This document shows, piece after piece, positions 34,035 through 42,670 of a DNA stretch of 64,000 nt; the stretch's first letter is position 1; every line of letters begins with the position of its first letter. This DNA comes from Salinispora cortesiana (lineage in GTDB: Bacteria; Actinomycetota; Actinomycetes; Mycobacteriales; Micromonosporaceae). Under the pieces are notes generated by a model, which was not told where the DNA came from, made no database searches, and saw nothing but the letters and a program-made list of their open reading frames with translations. Where the stretch lies: NCBI RefSeq assembly GCF_000484695.1, contig NZ_AXVR01000002.1:1-64000 (forward strand), given 5' to 3'. The position numbers and the translations under genes were made by a program.

Positions 34035-36157
34035 CCAACGCCCCGCAGACGCCCCCGGCCAACCAGCCGGGGGCCACCCCCAACCCCACCCCAACCGCCA
34101 CGCCCACCGCAGCCCGGTCGAAGCCGGCCGGCTGGGTTACCTACGCGCTGTCGACCTGGCACTGGCGGCACCCCCACCCCGCATGGGGAACCATCAACGC
34201 CGCCGGAGCGACTCTCGGCACCGCCGGGATCGCCGCCGCCGCCGGGGTTCCCGCCCCGTTCGCCCTGATCGGTGGGGCGCTCGGCGCGGCCGGAGCCGTC
34301 GCCGGAGGAATGACCGACGACCTGTCCGGACGGCGCCTACTCTGGCGGGCCGGAAGCTGGATGCTGCCCGCAACCTGGATGGCCTCCACCATCGGCCTCG
34401 ACGCCGTATGGTCCGGGCCGGCGCTAGGCACCCTCGCCGCCGGCACCGCCGCCGCAGCCACCATCGCCACCGCCGCCGGCCGCGCCCGCCAACGCCGCAC
34501 CGTCACCCGCCACCAGCAGGCAGCCCGCGCCGACGCCGCCACCGCCCGGGAGCGGGTCGCCGTGGCGTGGGAAGCCCGCATCGCCCGCGTCACCGACGTC
34601 AAAGTCACGATCCGAGCGGTGCAGGCGTGGCCCACCAGATCCGGGTTCACCCTCGACGCCGACCTACCCACCGGCGGGGCGACCTGGCGGGACATCGCCC
34701 GCCGCACCGAAGGCCTCGCCACCGACGCCCGCCTCCCCAACGGATGCGAGGTCACCGTCGAACCCGGCGACAGCCGCGGCGCGGTCCTGCTGCACGTGTC
34801 CACCGTCAACCGCCTCGGCGAAGACCACTACCTCGACGACCACAGCCCCCTATCGATCAACAACCCCCTCGCCATCGGGGTGCACCGCAACGGCGAGCAG
34901 GCCCTGATCAACCTGCGGTACGCGTGCGGGGTGCTGGTCGGGCAAACCGACTCCGGCAAAACCAACCAACTGCAGACCATCAACACCCAGCTCATCCGGG
35001 CCGTGGACGCGATCGTGTGGCACATCGACCTCGCCGGAGGCGGCCTCGCCCGACCATGGGTCACCCCATGGGCCGAAGGCCGCGCACCCGCCCCGGCCGT
35101 GGACTGGGTCGCCACCACCGCCGCCGAAGCGGAGATCATGACACGGGCCGCCATCGAGATCCTCAAAGGGCGTAAACCCGCCTACCAGCAGCGCATGCGC
35201 GACGCCAACGACGACAAGATCCCCGTCGGCCCCGACCTACCCGAAATCGTCATCGTGGTAGACGAGATCAAAACCGTGCCCGCGCACATCGTGGCCATGC
35301 TCACCGAAATCTCCGACACCGGCCGCGCCGCCGGGGTCCGCACCCTGTCCTGCGCCTTGCGTGCGACTGATGACTACCTCCCTGTGGCCATCAAGGAGCA
35401 AGCGCGGGTCCGGGTCGGGATGCGCGTCTCCGACGAGAAGGAACTCAACTACCTGTACGGGTGGAAGTACAACATCGACTCCGAGGCCGCCCCCTACCAA
35501 GGCTGCGGGTTCCTGCTCGCTGGCGAGCCGGGTGAAGCAGCGCCGATGCCGTTCAAGGGCTACCGCACCGACCCCGGCCGCATCGACACCGCCGCCATCG
35601 CCGCCGCCGGATGGCGACCCAACCTCGACCCCACCTCCGCCCACCTCGCCGACCAAGTAGCCGTACGCGGCACCCGCGCCTACACCGACCGCTGGACCCG
35701 GGTCATGCCCACCCTGTTCACCGAACCCACCACCATCACCGCCACGAACAGCAACCCTCAACCCACACCGACCGCCACACCCGACAACACCGACGGCTCG
35801 AACATCGCCCGCATGTTCGACCCCATCCCCGGCGACACCCTCGACGCCGCCCTCCACCGACTCACCACCATCACCAACCACACCGGCAACCCCGTGCCCG
35901 AGCTACTGACCCGTGCACTCGACGCCACCGAAGCCGCCGGAGGACGCATCCACACCGCCGACCTCGCCACCCAACTCGACATGGACCCCGCCGACCTCGG
36001 CACCGAACTCGGCCGCATCCTGCGCGACGTCAACATCGAACGACACAACAACACCGGCCGACTACGCGTCGGCGAAACATCCAAACCCGGATACCTGGCT
36101 ACCACCCTCCGTGACGCCGTAAACGCCTACCGGGCTGGCACTCAAAAGGCCGCCTGA
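34031..36157 (+). CDS. traB: FtsK/SpoIIIE-type DNA translocase (TraB-like)
   Basis: This 708-aa protein starts at ATG 34031. Two N-terminal hydrophobic segments (about 50-90 and 100-150) anchor it in the membrane. The motor carries Walker A in VLVGQTDSGKTNQLQTINTQ (about residue 305) and Walker B in LPEIVIVVDEIKTVP (about 405). The C-terminal 80 residues form a winged helix (AGGRIHTADLATQLDMDPAD LGTELGRIL) that would recognise the transfer locus. As in pSVH1 and pSAM2 it should pump double-stranded DNA between cells by itself. The TCCCACAM repeats just downstream are its likely recognition site. Confidence 0.92.
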   Translation: MTNAPQTPPANQPGATPNPTPTATPTAARSKPAGWVTYALSTWHWRHPHPAWGTINAAGATLGTAGIAAAAGVPAPFALIGGALGAAGAVAGGMTDDLSGRRLLWRAGSWMLPATWMASTIGLDAVWSGPALGTLAAGTAAAATIATAAGRARQRRTVTRHQQAARADAATARERVAVAWEARIARVTDVKVTIRAVQAWPTRSGFTLDADLPTGGATWRDIARRTEGLATDARLPNGCEVTVEPGDSRGAVLLHVSTVNRLGEDHYLDDHSPLSINNPLAIGVHRNGEQALINLRYACGVLVGQTDSGKTNQLQTINTQLIRAVDAIVWHIDLAGGGLARPWVTPWAEGRAPAPAVDWVATTAAEAEIMTRAAIEILKGRKPAYQQRMRDANDDKIPVGPDLPEIVIVVDEIKTVPAHIVAMLTEISDTGRAAGVRTLSCALRATDDYLPVAIKEQARVRVGMRVSDEKELNYLYGWKYNIDSEAAPYQGCGFLLAGEPGEAAPMPFKGYRTDPGRIDTAAIAAAGWRPNLDPTSAHLADQVAVRGTRAYTDRWTRVMPTLFTEPTTITATNSNPQPTPTATPDNTDGSNIARMFDPIPGDTLDAALHRLTTITNHTGNPVPELLTRALDATEAAGGRIHTADLATQLDMDPADLGTELGRILRDVNIERHNNTGRLRVGETSKPGYLATTLRDAVNAYRAGTQKAA

Positions 36158-36160
36158 CCC

Positions 36161-36357
36161 TCCCACAAACCGGTGTGGGAGTCACACGCCAGCACCTCCC
36201 ACAAACCGTGGGACTCCCACACCCTGTGCCACCCCCCGAAACACCCCCTGACCTGCCCGTGTCACGCGTGTCACTCCCACACCCACAAGGGGGGTACCGG
36301 CCCGAAAACCCGCCCCACACCCCCCCCTGCCTTCCACGCCTGACACACCTCCCACAC
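36161..36357. repeat. TCCCACAM octamers after traB, candidate clt/TRS locus
   Basis: TCCCACAA occurs at 36161 and 36197, TCCCACAC at 36215, 36275 and 36350, and the inverse GTGTGGGA at 36173-36180. All lie within 200 nt directly downstream of the translocase gene. In Streptomyces plasmids TraB binds clusters of 8-bp TRS repeats in clt, often next to or within traB. No gene is supported in 36158-36438 otherwise. Confidence 0.6.
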
Positions 36358-36438
36358 ACACCCCACGCCGACCACACCCGGCGCGCTCCCGCACACCCAG
36401 ATGCCGTAACACTCCGTAGCCAGAAAGGCGACTTGACC

Positions 36439-36732
36439 ATGGCTTCCCCAACCCGTTTCACCCGCAGCCAACGCGCCACCATCATCGTCTGCGCCCCCGT
36501 CCGACTCGGCCCCGGCGTCCTAGCCCACACACCAGCCCCCCACAACACCAACGCCGGCAACGAAGCAGTGGCTAACACACCGGTATGGGTCACGGTCCCC
36601 GCCTGCCAGCCCACCCCCGAACCCGACGACCCACACGCCGGACACGGGTGGGCGCAGTACACCGCCGGATGGGCCGACCACCTCGGAGCACTAGCCTGCC
36701 CCACCTGCTACCCACCCGAACAGACCCACTGA
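36439..36732 (+). CDS. AICE protein of unknown function (97 aa)
   Basis: ATG 36439 follows AGAAAGG. The sequence has a mid-portion rich in His, Pro and Asp (CQPTPEPDDPHAGHGWAQY) and ends in CPTCYPPEQTH, so it may hold a metal through C-x2-C and histidines. The frame continues upstream into the repeats without family-like sequence. Its stop overlaps the next start. Confidence 0.55.
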   Translation: MASPTRFTRSQRATIIVCAPVRLGPGVLAHTPAPHNTNAGNEAVANTPVWVTVPACQPTPEPDDPHAGHGWAQYTAGWADHLGALACPTCYPPEQTH

Positions 36733-36998
36733 TGGCCACCATCACCGGCCTGGAGGTGTGGCTCACCGGCACCCCGACCGAACTCGACGCCGCCACCGAC
36801 GCCCTGGCCGCCGCCGGTCGCCTCGCCCAGCGCGGCCAGCACCACCCGATGACCGGCGCAGACACCGGCCGCGCCCGCCTCTACCTGCGCCTCACCATCA
36901 CCGCCACCAACCGCCGGCCGGCGCGCCCCGCCCGCCGCACCAGCGTTAGCGACCAGGGCGGGACCGTGCTGCCGTTTCCCGACCGGCGTACCGGCTGA
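36732..36998 (+). CDS. Small AICE protein, paralogue of the one at 41878
   Basis: This 88-aa protein starts at ATG 36732, overlapping the previous stop. ITGLEVWLTGTPTELDAATD ALAAAGRLAQRG and ARLYLRLTITA look like a small alpha/beta unit. The protein at 41878-42075 shares the pattern (VRIRLHGTASELTAALAALT and HRIYLHAT). Function is unknown. Confidence 0.6.
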   Translation: MATITGLEVWLTGTPTELDAATDALAAAGRLAQRGQHHPMTGADTGRARLYLRLTITATNRRPARPARRTSVSDQGGTVLPFPDRRTG

Positions 36999-37133
36999 TG
37001 CCGTGTCGTTGCTCTGACCTGCCGTCACCCGTTACAGACACAGGGTCACAGCGGATTACACGAATGTGATTTGCTCTCTGTTCGAGCCGTACCTATGTAC
37101 GACAGAATGTCGATCATAAGAGAGGGGATGGCC

Positions 37134-37892
37134 ATGGCTGATCACAGTGCGATCGAGTGGACCGAGGCCACGTGGAACCCCACCACCGGCTGCGACCGCA
37201 TCTCCACGGGCTGCGACAACTGCTACGCCCTGACGCTGGCCAAGCGGTTGAAGGCGATGGGTTCGGCGAAGTACCAAAACGACGGTGATCCCCGCACGTC
37301 CGGTCCTGGATTCGCGGTGACGGTGCACCCGGACGCGGTGAGGCTTCCGCTGCGGTGGCAGCAGCCGCGGATGGTGTTCGTGAACTCGATGTCGGACCTG
37401 TTCCACGCCCGCGTGCCGACCTCGTTCATCCACGAGGTCTTCGACGTGATGGCGGCAACGCCGCAGCACACCTACCAGATCCTGACCAAACGGGCCGCGC
37501 GGTTGGCCAAGGTGGCGCACCTGTTCGACTGGCCCGCCAACGTGTGGATGGGCGTCAGCGTGGAAGACGCCGGGCAGCTCGCCCGCCTGGACCATCTGCG
37601 TCAAGTTCCGGCAGCGGTGCGGTTCGTCTCCGCCGAACCCCTACTCGGACCGTTGCCCACCATTGATTTGACCGGGATGCACTGGGTGATCGTCGGAGGC
37701 GAGTCCGGGCCGTCCGCCCGGCCGATGGCCCCGGACTGGGCGCGCACAGTGCGGGACCGCTGCGCCGAAGACGGTGTGCCGTTCTTCTTCAAGCAGTGGG
37801 GTGGCCGCACCCCGAAAGCTGGCGGGCGAACCCTCGACGGTCGCATCTGGGGCCAGATGCCCGTGACAGACCGGGTGTCGGTAGGGGTGTGA
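37134..37892 (+). CDS. DUF5131 (phage Gp37/Gp68) three-Cys-motif protein
   Basis: This 252-aa protein starts at ATG 37134, with AGAGGGG 6 nt upstream. The signature is IEWTEATWNPTTGCDRISTG CDNCYA: three cysteines as C-x6-C-x2-C near the N-terminus, a likely Fe-S or zinc site. The barrel-like body has FVNSMSDLFHARVP, YQILTKRAARL, WMGVSVED and VIVGGESGPSARPM, which recall radical-SAM-like TIM barrels, and FFKQWGG near the end. The family is always close to TcmP, encoded here on the opposite strand 1 nt away (convergent). The activity is not established. Confidence 0.88.
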   Translation: MADHSAIEWTEATWNPTTGCDRISTGCDNCYALTLAKRLKAMGSAKYQNDGDPRTSGPGFAVTVHPDAVRLPLRWQQPRMVFVNSMSDLFHARVPTSFIHEVFDVMAATPQHTYQILTKRAARLAKVAHLFDWPANVWMGVSVEDAGQLARLDHLRQVPAAVRFVSAEPLLGPLPTIDLTGMHWVIVGGESGPSARPMAPDWARTVRDRCAEDGVPFFFKQWGGRTPKAGGRTLDGRIWGQMPVTDRVSVGV

Positions 37893-37893
37893 G

Positions 37894-39087
37894 TCAGCAG
37901 CGGCGGATCAGGGCATAGTGAAATCGCGGGCCCTTTCCGTCGTTGGCGATGAGCCCCTGCCGGTGCAGGTCCCGCACGGCGGCTCGTACGTGCGGGATCC
38001 AGGCCGAACCGAGCGTGTGACCGTATACCTCGGCCACCCGGTCGGCGATCCGGAACGGGCCGATGGTTGTCGCCAGGTGCAGAATGTTCGCGGCGATCGC
38101 GGCGGTCCACTCCTTATTTTTGACCGGCTTAGCGGTGTCGCCGGCCGGGGCCATCATCTCCATGTCGAACAGGGTCGGCTGGTCCGGTGAGGTGCCTCGG
38201 TTCCAGGCCGCGGTGTCGCAGGCCTGACGCCACTCCACACCGGCCTTGCCTAACGCGTCCGCGAAGCACCACATCCCCTCAACGTGGCGGGTGAACAACG
38301 CAAGCACGTACTTGGGAAGCAGATCCGGTCGGGGCCGCACCGGCATACTCATCGACGTAAAGCCTGTCCCTTCGGCGATCATGTCCCGATACCTGTCGGC
38401 GACCGATAGCGCTGCCTGCGTCGCCTGATAGCCATCGTCCTTGCCGGAGACGGTAGCGAAGTGCTGCTGCCACCACTCGCCGCCAAGGAACCGGTTCAGG
38501 CGTCGCGCCGTGGCCAACGATGATCCCGTCAACGGCTTACCGTCGGCAAGGGCGGTACGCAGTTGCCCTCCCATACGCGCTACCGCCGACACGCTGATAT
38601 GCAGCAACACCTCCGTCGCTGGCTGCTTGGGACGACTCAACAGACCGGACCGTATGAGCTGGAAATCCAGCGCCGGCCCGAACGGGTCCAGGAACGCAAA
38701 CAACGCGTCGTCCTTCACCAGGTCCAGGATCTCCGGCAGACAGTCATCCAAAGACCGGTGAAACAGCACCGGCTCCCTGGACCACTCGACCTCGCTGAGC
38801 ACCTGGGACAGATTCGCGAAGTGCGCGTCATCTCGCTCAACGAAAATCCCGCGCACCGACCGGAAGCTCTCCACCTGGCGAGCGGACTCGACCAGCAACA
38901 GCGGCGAACCAGGTTCACCGTTGTTGTAGCGGCCCTGGCCAGCGTAGCCGTCCAGAAACGTCACCCGATGATCACGCACGTTCATGCCCGCTTTCGCGGC
39001 GAACACCACGGGATACCTCGACAGGATGCCGTGCTTAAAAACCGCTTCCGATTTCTTCGTCGCGAAAAAGTCGTCGTTACTTGACAC
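37894..39087 (-). CDS. tcmP: Three-Cys-motif partner protein TcmP
   Basis: This 397-aa protein starts at GTG 39087, with GGGGAGG 4 nt upstream; ATG 39102 lies before that site. The N-terminus, SEAVFKHGILSRYPVVFAAK ... VTFLDGYAGQGRY, is a methyltransferase-like nucleotide-binding loop. VRGIFVERDDAHFANLSQVL and ALFAFLDPFG follow as later motifs, and the C-terminus is helical. The family name comes from its constant pairing with the three-Cys protein (DUF5131). I suggest a nucleic-acid modification or defence pair carried as element cargo. No substrate is known to me. Confidence 0.88.
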   Translation of the reverse strand: MSSNDDFFATKKSEAVFKHGILSRYPVVFAAKAGMNVRDHRVTFLDGYAGQGRYNNGEPGSPLLLVESARQVESFRSVRGIFVERDDAHFANLSQVLSEVEWSREPVLFHRSLDDCLPEILDLVKDDALFAFLDPFGPALDFQLIRSGLLSRPKQPATEVLLHISVSAVARMGGQLRTALADGKPLTGSSLATARRLNRFLGGEWWQQHFATVSGKDDGYQATQAALSVADRYRDMIAEGTGFTSMSMPVRPRPDLLPKYVLALFTRHVEGMWCFADALGKAGVEWRQACDTAAWNRGTSPDQPTLFDMEMMAPAGDTAKPVKNKEWTAAIAANILHLATTIGPFRIADRVAEVYGHTLGSAWIPHVRAAVRDLHRQGLIANDGKGPRFHYALIRRC

Positions 39088-39229
39088 CCGACCTCCCCAC
39101 ATCGAGCCCTAAGTAATCAAACGATAGCTATGAGTGTCTGTGCTGGCTACCCCACAGGACCACGCAGAGAAACCCTGGATCGGCGCGCTCCGCGCCGTCA
39201 CCACTGACCCGTACTCTGAAGGGATCACC

Positions 39230-39481
39230 ATGCCTGAGGCTTCATCGGCGCTAACCGGGCAACGACAGCGCGTTGACCTCCTAGCCCAGCGGCTCCTCGA
39301 CATCGACGCCGCCCGCCGCCACGCCGAGGCCACCGGCGACCAGCACCTACGCAACTCGCTGCTGAACCTGGCGCGCGACCTTATCGGCCAAGCCGAGGCA
39401 CGCGACCTGCGCTCCCTGGTCACCCTCTGGTACCTGCAACTCGGCGCGATCGCCGCCGCGCACGACCAGGGCGCCGAGTAA
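39230..39481 (+). CDS. Small helical AICE protein (83 aa)
   Basis: ATG 39230 has GAAGGG upstream; the frame is open from 39134 but with a poorer start. ALTGQRQRVDLLAQRLLDID AARRHAEATGDQHLRNSLLN is a long helix pair. No family is recognised. It precedes the replication gene by 130 nt. Confidence 0.55.
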   Translation: MPEASSALTGQRQRVDLLAQRLLDIDAARRHAEATGDQHLRNSLLNLARDLIGQAEARDLRSLVTLWYLQLGAIAAAHDQGAE

Positions 39482-39611
39482 CCCCGAACCCCTGACTGGC
39501 GGCCTCCGCGCCCACACTTCCTGGTGGCCAGCGCCCGAACGGGGCGCTGGCCACCCACGTCTTCATCACCGTCTTACCCAGTTCTCACCCCTACTTGGAG
39601 GTGGCTTTGCT

Positions 39612-41567
39612 GTGACTCGACCACCCGCGCATGACCTCGCGGCCGAACGAGCCGTAATCGGTGCCGCTCTACTCGCCCCCGGGGTGGTTGCCGACCTGGC
39701 AGCCACCCTTACCCCGGCCGACTTCTACCGGCCCGCACACACCCGACTCTGGGAAACGCTGTGCCACATGCACGCCGCCGCACAGCCGATCGACCCGATC
39801 TCGGTAGCTGGCCGCCTCGCCGAAACCGGCGACCTGGGCATGGTGGGTGGAGCCCCGTACCTGCACACCCTCATCGCCACCGTGCCCACCGCCGCGAACG
39901 CCGGGCATTACGCGCGGATCGTTGTCGAGCACGCCCGCCGCCGCCAGGTCGCCGACCTCGGCACCTACCTCGCCCAACGCGCCGACGACGGCACCGACGT
40001 AGCCGACCTCGTCGCTACTGGCCGGGCGATACTCGACCAAGCCTCCGACGGCGCGCAGTGGCCGCCGCTGATCCCGCTCGGCGACCACCGACACCTCCCC
40101 GACTTCCCCAGCCACGCCCTACCCGCCTGGGTCGCCGAGATGGTGCACGGCGTCGCCGAGTTCACCCAAACCCCCGTCGACCTGGCCGGATGCATCGCCC
40201 TCGCCGCCCTATCCACCGCCGCCGGAGGCCGCGCCGAAGTCGAAGTAAGAGGATCATGGCGGGAACCAACCAACCTGTTCACCGTCGTTGTCCTGCCGCC
40301 CGGCTCCCGCAAATCCGCCGTGTTCGCCGCCATGACCGGCCCACTGTTGGCCGCCGAGAAGGCTCTTGTTGAGCGGACCAAACCGGCGATCGTGGAAGCG
40401 GAGCTGGCCGCCCGAGTTGCCGGGAAAGCGGCCGAGAAGGCCGCCATCGCCGCCGCGAACGCCGACGTGTCCGGCCGTGACACCCTCCTCGCCGAAGCGA
40501 CCGACGCCGCGATGACCGCAGACGCCGTAACCGTGCCCGTCCTACCGCAGTTGGTCGCCGACGACGTGACCAGCGAAGAAGCCGCTTCCCTGCTCGCCGA
40601 ACAGAACGGACGCCTCGCCGTCCTCTCCCCAGAAGGCGGCATCTTCGCCACCATCGCCGGCCGCTACTCCGGCACCCCCAACCTCGAAGTCTTCCTCAAA
40701 GGCCACGCCGGGGACATGCTGCGCGTCAACCGCCGCTCCCGTAACCCCGAACACGTCGAACATCCCGCCCTCACCCTGGGCCTGGCCGTGCAACCCGACG
40801 TGCTACGCGACATCGCCGACATGCCCGGCTTCCGAGGCAAAGGCTTGCTGGCACGGATCCTGTTTTCCCTGCCTGAGAACACCGTCGGGCGACGCAAAGT
40901 CGGGGCCGACCCGGTGCCTGACACCGTCGCCGACACCTACACCAGCAACCTCGGCGCGCTCGTGGGCAGCCTCGCGGACTGGACCGACCCCGCCGTCCTA
41001 TGCCTCACCCCCGACGCCAACGAGCGGGTGCTCGACATCGAACGCGCCGTAGAGCCCCGCCTCGCCCCCGGCGGCGCCTGGGGACACATCGTGGACTGGG
41101 GCAGCAAATACACCGGCGCCGTCGTCCGCATCGCCGGACTAATCCACCTCGCCGAACACCTCCGCGATGGGTGGGGCAACCCCATCACCGCCGAGACTGT
41201 CGAACGGGCCGCGCTCCTCGGCGACTACTTCGCCGCCCACGCCCTCGCCGCGTTCTCCGACATGGGCGCCGACAAGACCACCCACAACGCCCGACACATC
41301 GCCGCATGGATCGAACGAACCGGGGCGACCACCTTCACCAAACGCGAGGTCTTCCGCGCACTCAAATCGGCCCAGCTACCCACCGCCGCAGACTTCGACG
41401 CACCACTGGCAGCCCTCGAATCACACGGCTACCTCCGACAGACAGAAACACCGGAGCGTCCCCGAACCGGAGGCCGACCACCCTCCCCGACCTACCTAGT
41501 GCACCCCCACATACACCAACCCGTCGCACCCGTTCAAGAGCTACCCACGGCACGACAGACGGCGTAA
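39612..41567 (+). CDS. DnaB-N / DUF3987 replication protein
   Basis: This 651-aa protein starts at GTG 39612 behind GGAGG. Residues about 8-115 are a DnaB N-terminal domain (AAERAVIGAALLAPGVVADL, FYRPAHTRLWETLCHMHAAA). Residues about 180-560 match DUF3987, a primase/helicase-like ATPase, with a Walker A variant in VVVLPPGSRKSAVFAAMTG and ILFSLPENTVGRR later on. The C-terminal 90 residues form a winged helix. It probably initiates or drives replication of the excised element. The inverted nonamer array 5 nt after its stop may be the origin. Confidence 0.82.
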   Translation: MTRPPAHDLAAERAVIGAALLAPGVVADLAATLTPADFYRPAHTRLWETLCHMHAAAQPIDPISVAGRLAETGDLGMVGGAPYLHTLIATVPTAANAGHYARIVVEHARRRQVADLGTYLAQRADDGTDVADLVATGRAILDQASDGAQWPPLIPLGDHRHLPDFPSHALPAWVAEMVHGVAEFTQTPVDLAGCIALAALSTAAGGRAEVEVRGSWREPTNLFTVVVLPPGSRKSAVFAAMTGPLLAAEKALVERTKPAIVEAELAARVAGKAAEKAAIAAANADVSGRDTLLAEATDAAMTADAVTVPVLPQLVADDVTSEEAASLLAEQNGRLAVLSPEGGIFATIAGRYSGTPNLEVFLKGHAGDMLRVNRRSRNPEHVEHPALTLGLAVQPDVLRDIADMPGFRGKGLLARILFSLPENTVGRRKVGADPVPDTVADTYTSNLGALVGSLADWTDPAVLCLTPDANERVLDIERAVEPRLAPGGAWGHIVDWGSKYTGAVVRIAGLIHLAEHLRDGWGNPITAETVERAALLGDYFAAHALAAFSDMGADKTTHNARHIAAWIERTGATTFTKREVFRALKSAQLPTAADFDAPLAALESHGYLRQTETPERPRTGGRPPSPTYLVHPHIHQPVAPVQELPTARQTA

Positions 41568-41572
41568 CCGGC

Positions 41573-41643
41573 CTGCCAGAACTGCCACAACCGCCACAAC
41601 CCCCACCCCTTCGAGGTTCTGGCAGTTCTGGCGGTTCTGGCAG
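41573..41643. repeat. Inverted array of 3+3 nonamers after the replication gene
   Basis: Three tandem 9-mers, CTGCCAGAA, CTGCCACAA and CCGCCACAA (41573-41599), face three inverted ones, TTCTGGCAG, TTCTGGCGG and TTCTGGCAG (41617-41643), across a 17-nt spacer. They can fold into a long hairpin. They may be an iteron origin, a replication operator or a strong terminator. No T-run follows, which disfavours a simple terminator. The stretch 41644-41877 has no supported gene. Confidence 0.7.
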
Positions 41644-41877
41644 GCCACCTTCACCCCGCGCAGCCCTCACCAACACGAACCCACCACACCCCCGCAAGCA
41701 AACAGCCACTCACACCGCCCCGCTGAGAGCCCCTGAACGAAACAGTCCCACCCATCCACACCTAGACACCTCAGATCTTGGCTCTACGGCGCTCTCAGCG
41801 GGCCGCTCTGCGCTGCACTGCGATCAACGCCTTCCCGCCTTCCACAAATGACCCGTGGCAACCGAAAGGCCCTCACC

Positions 41878-42075
41878 GTGCGAATCAGACTCCACGGCAC
41901 CGCCTCCGAACTCACCGCCGCTCTCGCCGCACTCACCCACGTGCTCGACATCCACCACATCAGCCGGCCCTACCTCGACCGACCACCATCCACCCACCAC
42001 CGCATCTACCTCCACGCCACACCTAGAGCGTGTGCTACGGAGGGTAAGCGCGGACGGCCTGATGTGCGGCCCTAG
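41878..42075 (+). CDS. Small AICE protein, paralogue of the one at 36732
   Basis: This 65-aa protein starts at GTG 41878, chosen for GAAAGG upstream and for alignment with the paralogue; ATG 41848 is an alternative. VRIRLHGTASELTAALAALT and HHRIYLHATPRA match the other copy. It is the last gene before attR. Function is unknown. Confidence 0.5.
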   Translation: MRIRLHGTASELTAALAALTHVLDIHHISRPYLDRPPSTHHRIYLHATPRACATEGKRGRPDVRP

Positions 42076-42212
42076 CATGGGCCGATCCACCGTGGGCTGT
42101 GGAGCCATCTATGGAGCGAACTAGAAGACACTGATGACTAGAGAGACCGTGGAGCTACGTAAGTCGACCGCAAAGACACTTCAGGACAGCACTGATCTAG
42201 CAGTCATGGCCC

Positions 42213-42255
42213 TTCCTAAACCGTGTGTCGCAGGTTCGATTCCTGCCGGGGGCAC
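42213..42255 (+). repeat. attR, 43-bp direct repeat of the tRNA-Arg 3' half
   Basis: An exact copy of 23459-23501. Only the 3' half of a tRNA is present, so this is not a functional tRNA gene. It marks the right end of the element and the original continuation of the chromosome. Confidence 0.95.
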
Positions 42256-42336
42256 GTCACAGAACTGCAAACGCGAAACGCGACCGGTCAGTCACTGATC
42301 GTGGAAGCCAGTTTCGCCTTGGAGTAGACGATCAAG

Positions 42337-42364
42337 GATGCCCCGGCCGCTCGGCCGGGGCATC
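42337..42364. terminator. Hairpin GATGCCCCGGCC-GCTC-GGCCGGGGCATC
   Basis: A perfect 12-bp stem with a 4-nt loop lies 82 nt beyond attR. Before insertion of the element it would have followed the tRNA-Arg gene closely, so it is the probable original tRNA terminator. The rest of 42256-42670 contains no supported gene; open frames through it lack ribosome binding sites. Confidence 0.75.
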
Positions 42365-42670
42365 GGACGTTGGGTGGGTGTACGGGTGCCGAACGCGCCC
42401 GGATCGCGGCAGAACAAGGCGCTGGTCTTGCGAGGCCGGCGAACAGCGCCTTCCACCCAAGCACGCTTCCAAGCGGGCTCTGCTGGGCAGCTCATCCCGG
42501 GGCGCGCATGGTTGATCACCCACAGGACCTGCCAGGCTGCTCGACGGGGACTACAAAGAAACACAGCCCCGTCTCGCTCGTGCCGTCGTATATACTCCCG
42601 CTCTCGCGGAACCGCAACACTGATGTGGTCGAGGGTGTGCGCCCGAATTGCGAACGACGGAGGAATGCTC

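Larger units (their letters stand above)
23459..42255. mobile_element. AICE-type integrative conjugative element, about 18.8 kb
   Basis: Bounded by the 43-bp repeats attL and attR at tRNA-Arg. It contains a tyrosine integrase, an excisionase-like HTH protein, an XRE-NUDIX regulatory pair, a run of small membrane and spread-like proteins, one FtsK/TraB-type DNA translocase and a DnaB-N/DUF3987 replication protein. There is no type IV secretion system, which is the hallmark of actinomycete elements that move double-stranded DNA with TraB alone. All core genes look intact, so excision and transfer are plausible. Cargo includes GGDEF/2TM-effector and DUF5131/TcmP pairs. Confidence 0.92.

Noticed and set aside
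41573..41643. CRISPR array
   Set aside because: Repeats are 9 bp, tandem without spacers and arranged as mirror images. No cas genes are present in the window.
42225..42515. 96-aa ORF starting inside attR
   Set aside because: It begins within tRNA-derived sequence, has no ribosome binding site and runs through the 42337-42364 hairpin.
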